NCBI GenBank assembly: GCA_014904845.1
Contig: MU119703.1
Coordinates: forward strand, 1 to 25,570
Source of the DNA: Acephala macrosclerotiorum
Taxonomy: Eukaryota; Ascomycota; Leotiomycetes; Helotiales; Mollisiaceae
Length of the DNA: 25,570 nt
Reading direction: 5' to 3'
In this document: positions 1 through 12,898 of the stretch, one piece after another
How positions within the stretch are numbered: the first letter of the stretch is position 1
Layout: every line of letters begins with the position of its first letter
Notes under the pieces: generated by a model
Databases searched by the model: none
What the model was told of the DNA's origin: nothing
The model's input: only the letters and a program-made list of their open reading frames with translations
Program-made: the position numbers and the translations under genes

Positions 1-3000
1 AAAAACTAAAATATATATATATTTTATTACTCATTCAAAATTCAAAACTAATTTTCATAATAATAACAATTATTGAAATACGATAACAATCGTTATTTGT
101 ATTATTCATTCTATAATTAATCAATAATTCAATACAATATATTTATGAAATAATTTTTTAACGTTTTAAATAAAAATTTTACATTTTGAAATACTTTTAT
201 TTAAATAATTATATTACGATTACTTTATTCAATAATTTCGAATTTATAAAAAATTACTCAAAATAATTCGATATTTAAAAAAAATTAAATTACAAACGTT
301 AAAATTATAATAATTCAAATTATATCGAAAATAAATTAATAAAAAAAATAAAATATATTCGTTAATTACATAGAAAAAATAGTAAATACTAAAAAATAAT
401 ATATATAACGATAATTTAAAGTAAATTTAATAATTTCCAATTATATTTCATTCTATAAATAAAAAATTAACAATTATCGCAATTATTATAAGTTCGAAAT
501 TCGTTAAAAAAAATTAATTCGATTATATTATATATTGATAATAATATTAGAATATAAAAATTAAAATTGATTAATTAATAAAATAAATATTAAAAATATT
601 TAAAAAATAATATTTAAAAAAATATACGAGATATAAAATTTGAAATAAATAATAATTAAATATAATTGATATTTTTATACTAATATCGTTTTTTTATTTA
701 ATATATAATTTGATTAATCTTTTTTACATTAAATCTATTTTAATAAAAATAAAAATACTTTTTAATAAAAATACTTCTAATATTCACGAATTTTAAATTT
801 CATACAATTTATATACGATTTCAATCTCTATATTATAATTATACCAAAAAATATAAATTGATTAAATTATCAAAATATATTAAAAAAATTCGAGTTTTAA
901 TATAAAATCGTTTTATAAACGTATTTGTTTAAAGTATATTATTAATTATATTTACAATAAATTAACGCGTTTTTTTTATAGTTTGAATATATACGTAAAA
1001 CGAAATAAAAAAATCGTATTAATTTGACGTTACAATAAAAATTTTAAATATCGAGAATTTTTGTATTTATTAAAATAATATATTTTAAAGTATTAATATA
1101 TGATTTGTCGTATTCTATTTTTTGTTTAAAAATTTATTAACAAACGAATAATTCGAATATATATATATAAAATTAATTCTATCAAAAATATTATACTATA
1201 AACGTACTCGTATTACATATATTATTACTCGATAATTTTTTTATTTACTTCGAATATACGTCGTATTAATTTCAATACTAAAAATAGATTTTTTTGATCG
1301 ATATTATTCGCGAAATAAAATGTATTTTATAATTCTCGAATTATAAATACAAATTTTTTTCTCGAGATTTTTTTTATTACTTTCTCAGACTTTCAAACTT
1401 TAAAAACTACAAACATATTATAGTTTTTGCGAAATTACAATTTGTACAATTCAAATACGTTTTTTTAATTGTTTTTTTCGTAGTAAATACTATTTTCTAT
1501 ACAAAGATAAACGTTTTTAATAATAAATATATAAAAAATCATTTTGTGAAAAAAAATATAACTATTTAAAAAAAATATTATTATTAATATTCACTTTTAA
1601 TATCGTAATTTTTTCGATATTTTCTATCAAAAATAATATTAATCGTTTAACGATTTTATCGAATATTAATATTAATATTTATATTAACAATTAAAAATTA
1701 AATTAATTTGATATTATTTTTTTTAATTATTATTTGAAAAATCGTTTTTTTTTTTTTATTTGTTATTAAAACGTAAATCGTCGAACAATAATAACAATAA
1801 TAATTTGAACGATAATAATTTTGATTTCAATAGTAATAATAATAAATGTTCGAATAAAAATAAATAGAAACGTTCAAATACGAGTAAATATAATTGATAA
1901 TTAAATTTGAACGAGTAATGTTTATTAATATATAAAAAAGAAAATAAGTTTTAAAAGTAGATTTTTAGTAAATTTTTTAACAAAACTCGATTTATAATAT
2001 ATACGCATTGAAATATAGTTTGATTTAACGACAAATAAATTTTCTCGTACAAATAAATAAGCGATTCTTAGTATATATTTGTTTATTGACATTTGTTAAA
2101 ATAAATCGAGTAATATATCGTATGTAAACTCGAGAAAATTTTTTTACTTGTTATTGTAAATATTATATCGAATATAGAAATTGAAATTATTGTTTTTGAA
2201 TTGTTGTTTATTAAGCGTTAAAAAAAATTCTTAGAAAATCGTATTAAGAAATTGTAATAATTGTAATCGAATAAATAAAGTATTTAATTGTAAAATAAAT
2301 ATAAAAAAAATATTTTATTTTTTTTGTTTTATATTTCAATATAAAATTATATAAATACATATTTTATTTATCGTATTTATTTATATATTTAAATAATCGA
2401 GTTCTAAAAAAAAAATATAAATAATATATACAAATTGTTAGATTTAGTAGAAAAATTGTCGAATGAAAAAATTGAAATCACGTGTTTTTATTCTAAGAAT
2501 AATAAAACGATAATTTTATTTGATCGATTAAAAATTAATTTAAATCGCTCGTTTTTCAATAAACAATTATTTTTATTATATTTTACAATATTGAATTTTT
2601 TAATTTATTTTTAATATTATTTTTTTATATTTTATATAGAATAATTAAATTTCGATATAATACTATTTAAAGTTTTACAATTAAATATATTTTACAAGTT
2701 TATATTTTAATAATAATTCAAATTTTTTGTATACAAAACTAATTTTTATACGATGCATATTACGACGCGTACTACGTTTTTAATTTCTTTTTTAATATTC
2801 GTTAATTATTATTTTTTATCGCGTTTCAAATTTATTAATATTATAAAAAATTTTCGTTTTTATAGATATAGTATTATATATAACGATCAATAGTAATAGA
2901 TTTTGAATTTAAATTGATTTACGTTTTTAATTGTAATTTATTTCTATTTTCGATAATATTCGAAATTAAATAATATTTTTCGTTGTTTTAAACGTTGAAA

Positions 3001-3289
3001 CGAATTAAAGAAATACATATAGTATTATCGATCGAATTTTTTACTAAATAAAAACAAGAAAATATATATTCAAAATAGATTATATTGAAAATAAAACAAG
3101 TAAAAATATAATTCGAACGAAATAAATATAGAATAATTTTATTGAAAAAATATTTAATATTTTGTTTATATATATAATTAAAATTTTTTCAAATAGTTTT
3201 TAAAGTAATTTATTTAAAAAATTTATAGATTTAAATTTTGATTTCAAATTAATTGTATTATTTATCGATTATTAAAACGATTTTTTTAT

Positions 3290-3307
3290 ATTTAATTTAA
3301 ATTAAAT
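3290..3307. repeat. 18-bp AT-only perfect palindrome
   Basis: Positions 3290-3307 are self-complementary and contain only A and T. With A and T each above 40%, several 18-bp palindromes are expected by chance in 25 kb, so no function is implied. Confidence 0.6.
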
Positions 3308-5516
3308 TAATTACATTTTTTTAAAAAATTAAAATATTTAAAATATTTATATTATTTATATTAAATTATTATTATTTGATTATATATTTGTTAAAAATTT
3401 AAATTTGTATATTTTATTGTAATATATATTTTCTTTTTCTCAAAATTTATTTAAAAAGCGAAATATTATAAAATAAACAATATAAAATATTTTAAGTTTT
3501 AAATTTTTTAAGTTTTAAAAATTATTAAAGTATATTAATAAAAAGAATTGAAATTTGAAATTCGTTTACAATATTAAAAAAATATTTCTTTTTTCGATAT
3601 TCAAATTTATTAAATATCAAATATTAACTCGATTCGATTTTTAATTTAACGATAAAAAATCAAATAACGTTACAATATTTATAGTACTTTAATTTTATAT
3701 TTTTTATGTACGATTTTTCGAAATATAAAAAAGACGTATATAGTATTTTATTACGAGATTATTATTTGTATTTAAATAAAATGTAAAATTTTAATCTAAA
3801 AATATTATTTTTTATTTTAATTACATTTTGAAAAATTTAATTAAATAGTTTTGTATTATTTTAATACTTGGATTAAAATAGTAAATAATAAATTTTTTAT
3901 TACTATAAATCGCGCATTATTTAAAAAATATTTATTTTATTATTATTACAAATAAATCGTTCGAATTTTTAATATATAAACAATTTTTTTCGTTTTAAAA
4001 AACTATAAACTTTCTTACAAAATTTTGTATATTGTATAACTTTGAATTTTTCGTAAAAGATAATCGAAAATTATTTGAGAAATTTTAATAATTTATATTG
4101 ACTTTTTTAATAATATTTGTATTATCGTTTTATAATTATTTGAAATTACAATTGCAATTTTCAATATTTAAAATTATTATAAATTACAAAATGTATATTA
4201 TTTTTTTTAAATATATTTAAAATTATATAAACGATTTTTTTTATTATATAATTCTATATTTATATTTTGTTATTATAAACTTTGTAATATAAAACATTTT
4301 TTAAGAATTAAAATTAGAATATAATTTTATTAATATTTGGTTTAATACAATTTTAAAAGTTTTATAGTTTATTATTAAAATCGAAAATTTGAAAATATTT
4401 GTTAAAATATTTATTGTTCGTCGATTTCAATTTGTTTCATTGTAATTTAGTATTTTGATAATATACGACTTTGTAATATTGAATATATTAATATTTTATT
4501 TCGAATTTTATTAAAAGCGAAAAAACTTTGATTTGTAATCGAAGTTTAATATAAATATTATTGTTTAAATTAATTTTAAATAATCGTTTTTAAATAAAAA
4601 TATTTTAAATATTTATAAAGAAATTATTATACAAATATCGTAATTCGATTTATTATATTATTATTTCAATTTTCGATTTAATAATTCGAATATTTTTCGT
4701 TTTAAATAGTAATTTTTCGATTATATATCAAAACAATAAATCGAATTTGAGTTTTAATTACGATTAAAAATTGAATACTCAAAAAAATACAAATATTGAA
4801 TTTGATAACTTTTAAATAGAAATAAAAAAACGTATTTAAAATTCTTAAGATTATAATATTAAATATTCGATAAAACTTTTATTACGATAAAATCAAATAT
4901 AAACAAAATATTATTAATAAATCGAATTTTGAGATTGAAATTGTAATAATATTAAATAAATTTAATTACAAAATTAAATTTGAACTATTAAAAGATATTA
5001 TATTTTACGTAGTATTGTACGAATCAAAAAATATAGTAAGAGATTGAAATTTGAAAACTATAGTAATATTAGAAATTAAATAATATTTCTAAATAATAAA
5101 TTTACGAAATATTTAATAAAATTTCGATATTTATTAATCAAAGTATTATAATGTATTATAGAAATGTAATTACAAATATAATATAATCTATTAATATATA
5201 TTTCAACGTGAATTTGTAGATTTTTTTAATTACTAAATATAATAAACTTTTTCGGATTTTTTTTTAATATATACTAAATATTTATATAATTTTTTTTTAA
5301 AATATTTATTATTTTTTTTTTTCAATTTTTTATATCGATTTGAATATTTTTACTTTTTTTATTGTAAAAATAATAAAACATATATTTATTTTTTTTTTTT
5401 TGATAGTATTTATTAATAATTTTTCTTAAAAAACAAATTGAAAACTGTTTATATTTTTAGTTCTTTTAGAAGTATTTTTTAGATCGAAAGTCGTCGTAAT
5501 ATTAAAATCGATTAAA

Positions 5517-5536
5517 TTTTTTTTTTTTTTTTTTTT
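5517..5536 (+). repeat. 20-nt T homopolymer
   Basis: Twenty consecutive T lie inside a T-biased block (about 5220-5640). A 13-T tract also ends at 5401. The tract follows a CG-bearing stretch with two TCG trinucleotides in a row near 5491. Such tracts are common replication-slippage products in AT-rich non-coding DNA, and I see no terminator stem upstream. Confidence 0.9.
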
Positions 5537-6132
5537 ATTATTTGTAATCGAATTTTCAATATTTGATTTATATTCGTATTTTTAATTATTATTAAAATTT
5601 TTAGTATTCTTTTTTTATTGTTTTTACGTTTCGTTTTAAAACTAATTATTTTAATACTTTAATAAAATCTAATAATTATATTTTCGAATATCGGTTAATT
5701 TTTCTCGATTTTTTATTTATTGGTTTTACTTTTTATTTTAAGATTATAAATTTCAATTCGATGTAATATTCTCTCTAATATAAACTTTATTTAAATTTTT
5801 TATAAACTTTATAATATTTTTCGTTTTTTGTTCAAATTCTTTTTTATTTTATATAAGAGAATTTTTAAAATCTCTAAAATCGACTCGATCGTATTTTATA
5901 GATTAAATATTTTTTTATAAAAACGAAAAAAATACGTTTTAAATATTATAATATATTGTATTTTTATATTCGTTTTTATTAGAGAACAAAAATCTATAGT
6001 TTGAATAGTTTAATATATATTCGTAAAATATTAATAATATTGTATTTTTGACGTCGAAAAAATAATATTTTTTATTATATGAACAAAATATAAAATAAAA
6101 TTTACGTTTTTTTTTTGTATTTTTTACGTGAA

Positions 6133-6153
6133 TTGAAATTTGACAAATTTCAA
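6133..6153. repeat. 21-bp odd-centred palindrome
   Basis: Two 10-nt arms, TTGAAATTTG (6133-6142) and CAAATTTCAA (6144-6153), are exact reverse complements around a single A. It has the shape of a dimeric binding site or a cruciform. At this base composition about one or two such sites per spacer length are expected by chance in the window, so it is recorded as a structure only. Confidence 0.6.
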
Positions 6154-6610
6154 ATTATTTTTTGTACTTTAAATATTTCGAATATTTAATAATAATATAT
6201 TTATCCAATCAATAATTATATTACTCGTAATATTTTTTTTTACTCGAGTTTATTAATATTCTAATATATTATTTCTAGTAATAATTTTTAATATTTAAGA
6301 AAAAAATATATTACTTTATATAAATCAAATTCAATATAAATTGTTCAAATTTAATATGTAAATATAATATTGTAAATATATCAAAAAAAACTTTAAATAA
6401 AAAATATATTATTTTAAAATTTATTTAATTTTTTGAAAATTTTTTTATTATTTTATAGATTTAATTACTAATAATTTGATTGTAAACAATATTAATATTA
6501 ATTTGAATTGAGTTTTTAATAATAATTAAAAAATTTAAAAAATTTTCGTTTTTATTTTCCGTGAATAATTCGATATAATATAATTAAATTTATTATATAT
6601 ATTAATATTT

Positions 6611-6675
6611 CATTGAATTTCTATTAAATTTCTATCAAATTTTTATTAAATTTTTATTGAATCTCTATTAAACTT
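6611..6675 (+). repeat. 11-nt tandem repeat, about six copies
   Basis: The unit is close to CTATTAAATTT. Copies run 6611-6620 (one base short, CATTGAATTT), 6621-6631, 6632-6642 (one A/T-to-C change), 6643-6653, 6654-6664 and 6665-6675. Neighbouring copies differ by one to three bases, mainly A/G, C/T and T/C. This is a short minisatellite. The 11-nt period is not a multiple of three, so it does not preserve a reading frame. No gene overlaps it. Confidence 0.85.
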
Positions 6676-6744
6676 TTTAAATTCTTCGAATTATTAAATT
6701 TAAAATATTAATTACTTTATTTATTTTATTATAATTAGAAACGA

Positions 6745-6762
6745 ATTATTATCGATAATAAT
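6745..6762. repeat. 18-bp palindrome centred on CG, with half-site echo
   Basis: ATTATTATCGATAATAAT is a perfect palindrome centred between 6753 and 6754. The half-site ATTATCG recurs at 6778-6784, so the right half can pair with two alternative partners. It is A+T-dominated and several such palindromes are expected by chance, so a regulatory role is not claimed. Confidence 0.6.
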
Positions 6763-7832
6763 ATATTTATTATTAATATTATCGAAAAACGTATTACTAT
6801 ACAAATATTATAATATTCAAATTCTAATTTTAATATTATTACAATAAAAATAAAATATTAAAATATTAAATTAAAAAAATTAAAAACTACTTATTAAATA
6901 ATCAAAAATTGTTTCGAATTAAAAAATTGATAATAAAATTTACTAGAAAACAAAAAACTTTACTCGAAAACAACGTATTATTTACTTTAAATAGTAAACT
7001 TATTATTTAGTTTTTCGAATTAAATAATATACAATACTATAAAATTCTCGAAATTCGAATTATTCGTTTTAATATTGAAACGATTTTACAAATTTTTACT
7101 ATCTCAATAAATAATTTCTAAATAAACAAATTTATCAAATTTTACGACATTATAATTTAAAAACTATACTTTGCTATTAAATAACAAATACGAAATTTAC
7201 TTAATAAAATATATATTTTTAAAATTAATCTCGAATTTTCAATTTATTATTATAATTTTTTGAAATTTTGTTTTATTACGATTATAAACTACGTATTAAT
7301 ACTCGATATAGAAAAGTTTTATTACAAAATCGAAAATTTTTTTAACAATTTATATAAATAAAAACTTTCGAAAAAAATTGTAGTACGTATTAAATAAATT
7401 TATTTAATTTTTGATTACAAATTTTATTTTTAAAATAATTCGAATCGAAAACGTATTCTTTTTTTTAATAAATATAAAAAAAAATAAATAAAAATTTCCA
7501 AGTAAAATATAGATTAAAAATTTATAGTACTTTCGTAATTAAATTAAAAAATAGTAAATATAACAAATAATACTAGTAATATTTACGTATTTGATTTTAG
7601 TAATAAAATTTATTTTGTTTGATTAAATTTTAAATTAAAAATTTTAATATTGTTTTTTATTTGGTTTTTTTTATTTTAATATATATTATATATATAATTA
7701 TTTGAATTCGAATAATAAAACGAGTTAATAAATTTGATAATTTTTTATTAATAGAATTAAAATTCAAATTTTTTTTTTTTATAATTTTTAAATGAATATT
7801 TTATTATTTATTTAAAATCGCTATTATCGTTA

Positions 7833-8107
7833 TCAAATTTTATAATTTAAATTCTTTAAATTCGATGTATTTATCTCGTTATAAATTTGTTTAATTTTAA
7901 TATAATTTGTATTTAAATTTATTATTTTTGTTATAATACGTATAATATAAATTAAAAAGATTATATTTTTATTGAGAATTTTAAATAAACAATACAAATT
8001 CAAAAAAATTAATAAAGTAACGCGAGATTGAAACGAGATTATTTCGTTATTTAATTCGATTAATTTTAACAAATAAAAAAAATCGTATATTCTATTGATA
8101 GAATTTT
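7833..8107 (-). pseudogene. Possible eroded ankyrin-like fragment (weak)
   Basis: The minus strand is open here for about 90 codons, starting after a stop near 8106 and ending at 7833. No methionine start is present; the first possible start is TTG. The stretch KLIELNNEIISFQSR followed by VTLLIF resembles the loop and start of an ankyrin repeat (consensus roughly LLIExGADINxxxxxGxTPLxF), with Gly, Ala and Pro positions replaced by AT-coded residues. A later CLFKILNKN resembles the second ankyrin helix. Spacing between the two pieces does not keep the 33-residue period without deletions, and I/K/L/N-rich translations match AT-rich ankyrins easily. The orientation agrees with the C-rich local skew seen at the better-supported arrays. 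It may be a chance ORF. Confidence 0.2.
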
Positions 8108-10439
8108 ATTTTTTTAAAGTACAAATAGTAATATATTAAAGTTTTTAATTTCTTTAATTTATCGAATAAATTGCAATTTATTGATTTTTCGATATATAAT
8201 AATATAAAAATTTATTTAGTTTTTTTTTTAATAATTTAATTAAATAACGAAAACGAAAATTGTAATATAATCAATATTAATACTACAAATTTTTTAATAA
8301 TATTAAAGTTTGAAATAATGAAAAATTTAAACGAAACAATAAAAAGTTTTAAAAATAGAAAATATTTATATAATAAATGTAATTTAAACAAAGATTAAAA
8401 AAAAAAAACGACGACGAAAAAACTCGAATTTTGTGTATTGAAAATACTATATATAGTAAAATAATTTTACAAAAAATTCATTATTAATAACAAGTAAAAA
8501 TATTATACGTTAAAAAATCGTATTTTCTTTTGAACTTCGTATTAACAATATATAAACGCAAAAAATATAATTTAACGATTATTTTTTTTATTAATTTAAA
8601 TCGTTATAATATTTATAAAGAGAAAATTTTATTAGTATATTTTTCGTAATATTTCGAAATACTATTATATAAATATTTTAAAAAAAGTAATAAATTTTGT
8701 ATCGAGTTTTTAAAAAACGATCGACGAGTAATAATAATTTTCGTATACTGGATTTCAAGTAATGTAATTAACGCGACTTTGAAAAAGATTTTTTAATAAA
8801 AATCTCATTTTTATAAAAAGTTATAAATTGAGATATTATGTAAAAAATCTAGAAAAATATAATAAATTAATTGAAAAGTTTATATAATCGATCGATTAAA
8901 TATTAATTAAAATTGTATTAAATACAATTATAATTAAAACGAAAAATATTAATATTTTTTGAGTAATATTAAATTCTTTGATTTATTTGAATTATTATAT
9001 TATACGAAGAAAAATATTTAAGTATTTTTGTTTTCAATTTAATATTATATATTAATATTTATAGTAATATTTTTTTTTTGAGTATAATTTTAAAAAATTG
9101 AAAATTGAATAATAAATTAATTAATTCGAAAAAAAAACTTTTTATTTTTGTATATTCTTATGAAATATATTAAATTTCGACTACGAAAAAATTTTTTTTT
9201 CAATTCCTCGATCAAATTTTTAAAACTATAAAATTTTAACGCAAATTTCATAATAATATTTTCAAAATCGATTATATATTCACGTTTAATATTAGTAATT
9301 TCTATATAAATTCCAATATATTAATTTTATAGTATATTAATTTTCACTAATTGTATTTTTCTTTAATTAAATTTTAATTTATTTATTTTAACTATTTTCA
9401 ATTTATCGCTCTATAAAAAATTATTTACTATTTTTAGTAAAAATTGAACGTAATATATTTTTCGATTCAAACAATAATTCACAATATTTATTATTTAACG
9501 AAATCAAAAACTCAACAAAATTCTATCGCGTTTTAATCTATTATTATTTCAAATACTTTTTTACATTTTATAAAAAATTTACATTTTCGATTTTTTATTC
9601 GATTAATATATTTTACTACGTACGACTCAAAAAAATTTCTTGTATTATTTGTCGACAATTTATTAAATCGTATAAATATAAAAATTTTATTTAAAAATAC
9701 TAAAAAATTGCAATTAATATAATTATTTAATTAATAATTGATTTTTATTAATAATTTGTAATAATTAAAAATACGTTTTCAAAATTTTCGATTATTATAT
9801 TTCTTTTCAAATATTCGATATATAATTACGAATTCACGAACGCGATAATATATATCAATAATAAAAAAAAAAATAATAATTTTATTATCGTTTAAATTGT
9901 TCGATTTATTTAATTTTTTTCAAAATATTCGTTTTTTATATAGAATACTTTCGTCTTATTAAACGAATAATTATAAAGTAAACAAATAATTAAAAATCGC
10001 AAAATAAATATAAAACTTTATTTTACGATATTTTATAGCGAATTTAACTCGCGAAATATTAATTCCGATTATAAACAAAATTGTTTTACGAGATTCGATC
10101 GTTTTTGTACGTTTTATTATTTCTTTTTACGAAAATCGAAATTTTTAATAAAAAGTACACAATATTTTTAAATAAAATTATATTATTATTATTAAAATTA
10201 ATTAAAATAATTATCGATTACTTTTTTAACTTTTTATTATAGTAATATATTTTTGTTTTTATATGATTTTTAAAAATATTCGAAAATTTTATAAATAATA
10301 AAACAATTATTTTATTATCGAACAATTTATACAAATAATATCGAAATAAAAATCTTTAAATATACGTATATTAATACAAATATATACAGTTTATATTAAA
10401 CAGTAATAAAATAAAAATAATAAAGTTTTTAAATCGTCG

Positions 10440-10710
10440 AATTATAGTTCTATAAAACGAATATAAAAATCGAAATATATAGTACATATTTGAAAATTTT
10501 ACTCGATTTAAAAATTTCCGATTTTAATCAAATATAAATAAGTCTTTATTAATTAAAATTATAATTGTTTAATATTCAAAAAATAATTTTTTACGTATTT
10601 AATCTAAAAAACTACAAAACGCGTATATACTATAAAATACTTTATTTTTATTAATTTAAAACTTTTACAACTTTTTCGAATTCAATAATAAAATTTTTTA
10701 ATAAGTACGA
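10440..10710 (-). pseudogene. Eroded ankyrin-repeat array fragment
   Basis: Read on the minus strand, this stretch gives three ankyrin-like units of about 33 codons. The first (10708 downward) has SYLL at the TPLH position, then EKVVKVL at the second helix, then K-x-S-I at the G-A-D-I loop. After a small indel, the second reads SFLD at the TPLH position, then TIIILINKDLFIFD, close to the first complete unit of the 20.9 kb array (TIVVLLNKEFIVFI), including a TAA two codons later. The third reads LN.VKF, then IFRFL, with an Ile 11 codons after that Ile, as expected. Corresponding glycine-loop codons of units one and two are 103 nt apart (99 plus an indel of 4). Stops and frameshifts are frequent, so this is a relic. 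No signal peptide or start is visible. Confidence 0.4.
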
Positions 10711-12751
10711 ATTATTTTACTCGATATACACATTACAAATATAATAATATTTTACAACGATAATCGTATTTATAATATTTACACTTATTGTAACAAGTTT
10801 TCAACAATTAATATATATTTAAAACTTTTTAAACGCCAATAATAAAATATTATTTGAATATATTTTTCTTTTGAAAATAAAAAAAATATTAAAAACATTT
10901 AAATTCACTATCGCAAAAATTCGACAAAAAGTATTTTTATTCTCGTAATAATTGTTCTCGAGTTTAATTCAATATATACAATTTAATTATATAATTAGAT
11001 TTATACATTTTATAACAAATTTTATATTTTTAAATAATATATCGAATAAAACAATTCTAAATACGAATATTATTATTTTTACAATAAATTTAAAAATTGC
11101 TTTTTTTATTACGATTTAAATTTAAGCGAATTAATTTCGTATTTCGATATAAATAATCGTATAATAAGAATTGATTATTCGTTAAAAACTTTAAAAAAAA
11201 TCGTTTCTCGTTTAATTAATATTTTTATCGATCGTAATTCTATTTATTGTTTTTATGTTTTTTTAAAAAACGTCGATAATATACAATATTTTTACGAGTT
11301 TTATATCGATAAACAATTTACTCAAATTTGTATTAATATTTTGTTTGAATATTCAAACAAACGTCGAACGATTTTAAATTAATATCGAATTAAAATTTTT
11401 TATAATATTTTAATAATAATTTTTATTACGATATACGTAAATAAAATTCGATACGAAAATAATTATATTAATATTTTTATTTAATTTATTTTTATTCAAT
11501 TAAAAAAATTTAATAAATTCAATTAAAAACGCAAAAAAATAATAAAAAAAATATTATAATAATTTAAATATAATATAATAAAAATTATTTATTTTCAAAA
11601 AAATATATAAATTTCAATTCTCGAAATTAATATATTAAATAAAAATTCTTTTAAAAACATTTTTTTTCAAACTATAAAAACTCTTTTTATTTGTTTTTTT
11701 TTTTTCGATTTATAAACTTTATATTTATTCAAATTTAACGATTAAATTCAAAAATATTTTTTAAATTTTTTTTCGATATATAAATAATATAAATAATTTT
11801 TATTATCGTATATTATCGAAATCAATTTTTAATTAACGTATAATATTTTATATTATTTTTTATTATATTTAAAATTGTAATAATATATTTTATCGTTGAA
11901 TTCAATTTTCAATTCAATTATTTAAACATCGTTTAATAAACGTTTAATATTTAAAATAATATAAATCGTACTAATAATTGCGATTACAATATCAATCATA
12001 GTAATATTAATACTAGAAAACGTAATATAATTTGATTATAATAATTCGATATTTTTTAAAATTTGATTTTTTTTCGAAAATAATAAATAATTTATTTTTA
12101 TTTATTCGAGATTTTTTATAATTTAATAGTTTTTAGTATTATTCGTTTTAATATACTTTGCAATTATTATTAATTCGAAGTTTTTTAATATATACAATTT
12201 CAAGTAATTTTTTTTTTAATATATAATCTATAATCGAATACGTATTCTAATAATTATTATAATATATATCGCTATTCGTTTATTATACTTAAAATATTTT
12301 ATATAATCGTTATATACTTAAATTTTTATTTTTTAAATTTCGTTTTACGAAGTAATATAATATTTAATTTCAATAATAAAAAGTTTTTAAAGCGAATTTT
12401 ATAATATTTTAATAATCGTTTTTATTTTCTTATAATTATTTCGTTTAATTATTAATAATTATTGAAATAAAATTATTTAATTATTTGTTATAAAGTATAT
12501 TTTTTAGAGTTTATATTTTTAGAACTTCGTTATTAATTATTTTAAATTTTTTGAAATTTTTATTCATAAAACGAATTCAATATTCGTAATAATAATTAAT
12601 ATTATCGAAATATATATTGTATTTTAAAATCGAAAAATAAAGTTTTTAATGTATTATTTGAATTATATATATAAAAAAATTACTATTTTTATAGTAATTC
12701 AAAGTATTTCGATTATTTTCAATAAATATAAAAAATAACTCGAAAAAAATC

Positions 12752-12767
12752 ATATATATATATATAA
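12752..12767. repeat. (AT)8 microsatellite
   Basis: Eight AT dinucleotides in a row form a simple slippage repeat. Shorter AT runs occur at 10-22 and 1160-1170. Confidence 0.8.
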
Positions 12768-12858
12768 ATAATAAATTATTTACAATAGATAAAATTAATT
12801 ATATTAGAATATATAATTGCGAAAAATATTAAATTGTTTTCAATGAAATTAATAAACA

Positions 12859-12898
12859 TTAAATTGAAATTTGACGTATTTGACGTATTGCAATTTAA
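12859..12898. repeat. Inverted repeat enclosing two 9-bp direct repeats
   Basis: The arms TTAAATTG (12859-12866) and CAATTTAA (12891-12898) are exact reverse complements. Between them lie two adjacent exact copies of TGACGTATT (12872-12880 and 12881-12889), each with a TGACGTA core. The combination is operator-like in form, but there is no adjacent gene that it could control. Confidence 0.5.

Larger units (their letters stand above)
1..6610. other. Gene-free AT-rich DNA, 5' third of window
   Basis: I find no open frame worth calling and no RNA gene in this stretch. It is roughly 85% A+T with isolated CpG dinucleotides. By sampled line counts the first 1.4 kb carries more C than G, and about 1.8-6.2 kb carries more G than C (for example 4 C and 9 G at 1861-1920, 2 C and 9 G at 2161-2220). 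From about 5.2 to 5.9 kb the plus strand is strongly T-biased. Locally GC-denser islets such as 2751-2776 (several CG and one GC-rich hexamer) have no recognisable product. It is most simply read as intergenic or fully eroded DNA. Confidence 0.7.
6676..10439. other. Gene-free AT-rich DNA with one possible eroded fragment
   Basis: No intact gene is seen. About 6.9-8.0 kb and again from 9.2 kb the plus strand is C-richer (8 C and 1 G at 7081-7140; 9 C and 2 G at 9181-9240; 10 C and 3 G at 9481-9540). About 8.3-9.1 kb is G-richer. An islet at 8716-8780 has unusually many G and C for this window but no open frame or RNA fold that I recognise. A minus-strand fragment at 7833-8107 is described separately. 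Confidence 0.65.

Noticed and set aside
5041..5100. Plus-strand K-T-I-V-I-L word similar to the ankyrin helix of the 20.9 kb array
   Set aside because: No TPLH-like or G-A-D-like codons occur at the required distances in this frame, so a single six-residue match in I/K/L-rich translation is not evidence.
5220..5900. T-rich block with 13-T and 20-T tracts as an origin or polypyrimidine element
   Set aside because: No stem, repeat family or consensus element accompanies it. Comparable T-biased blocks occur at 24.0-24.4 kb, so it is generic low complexity.
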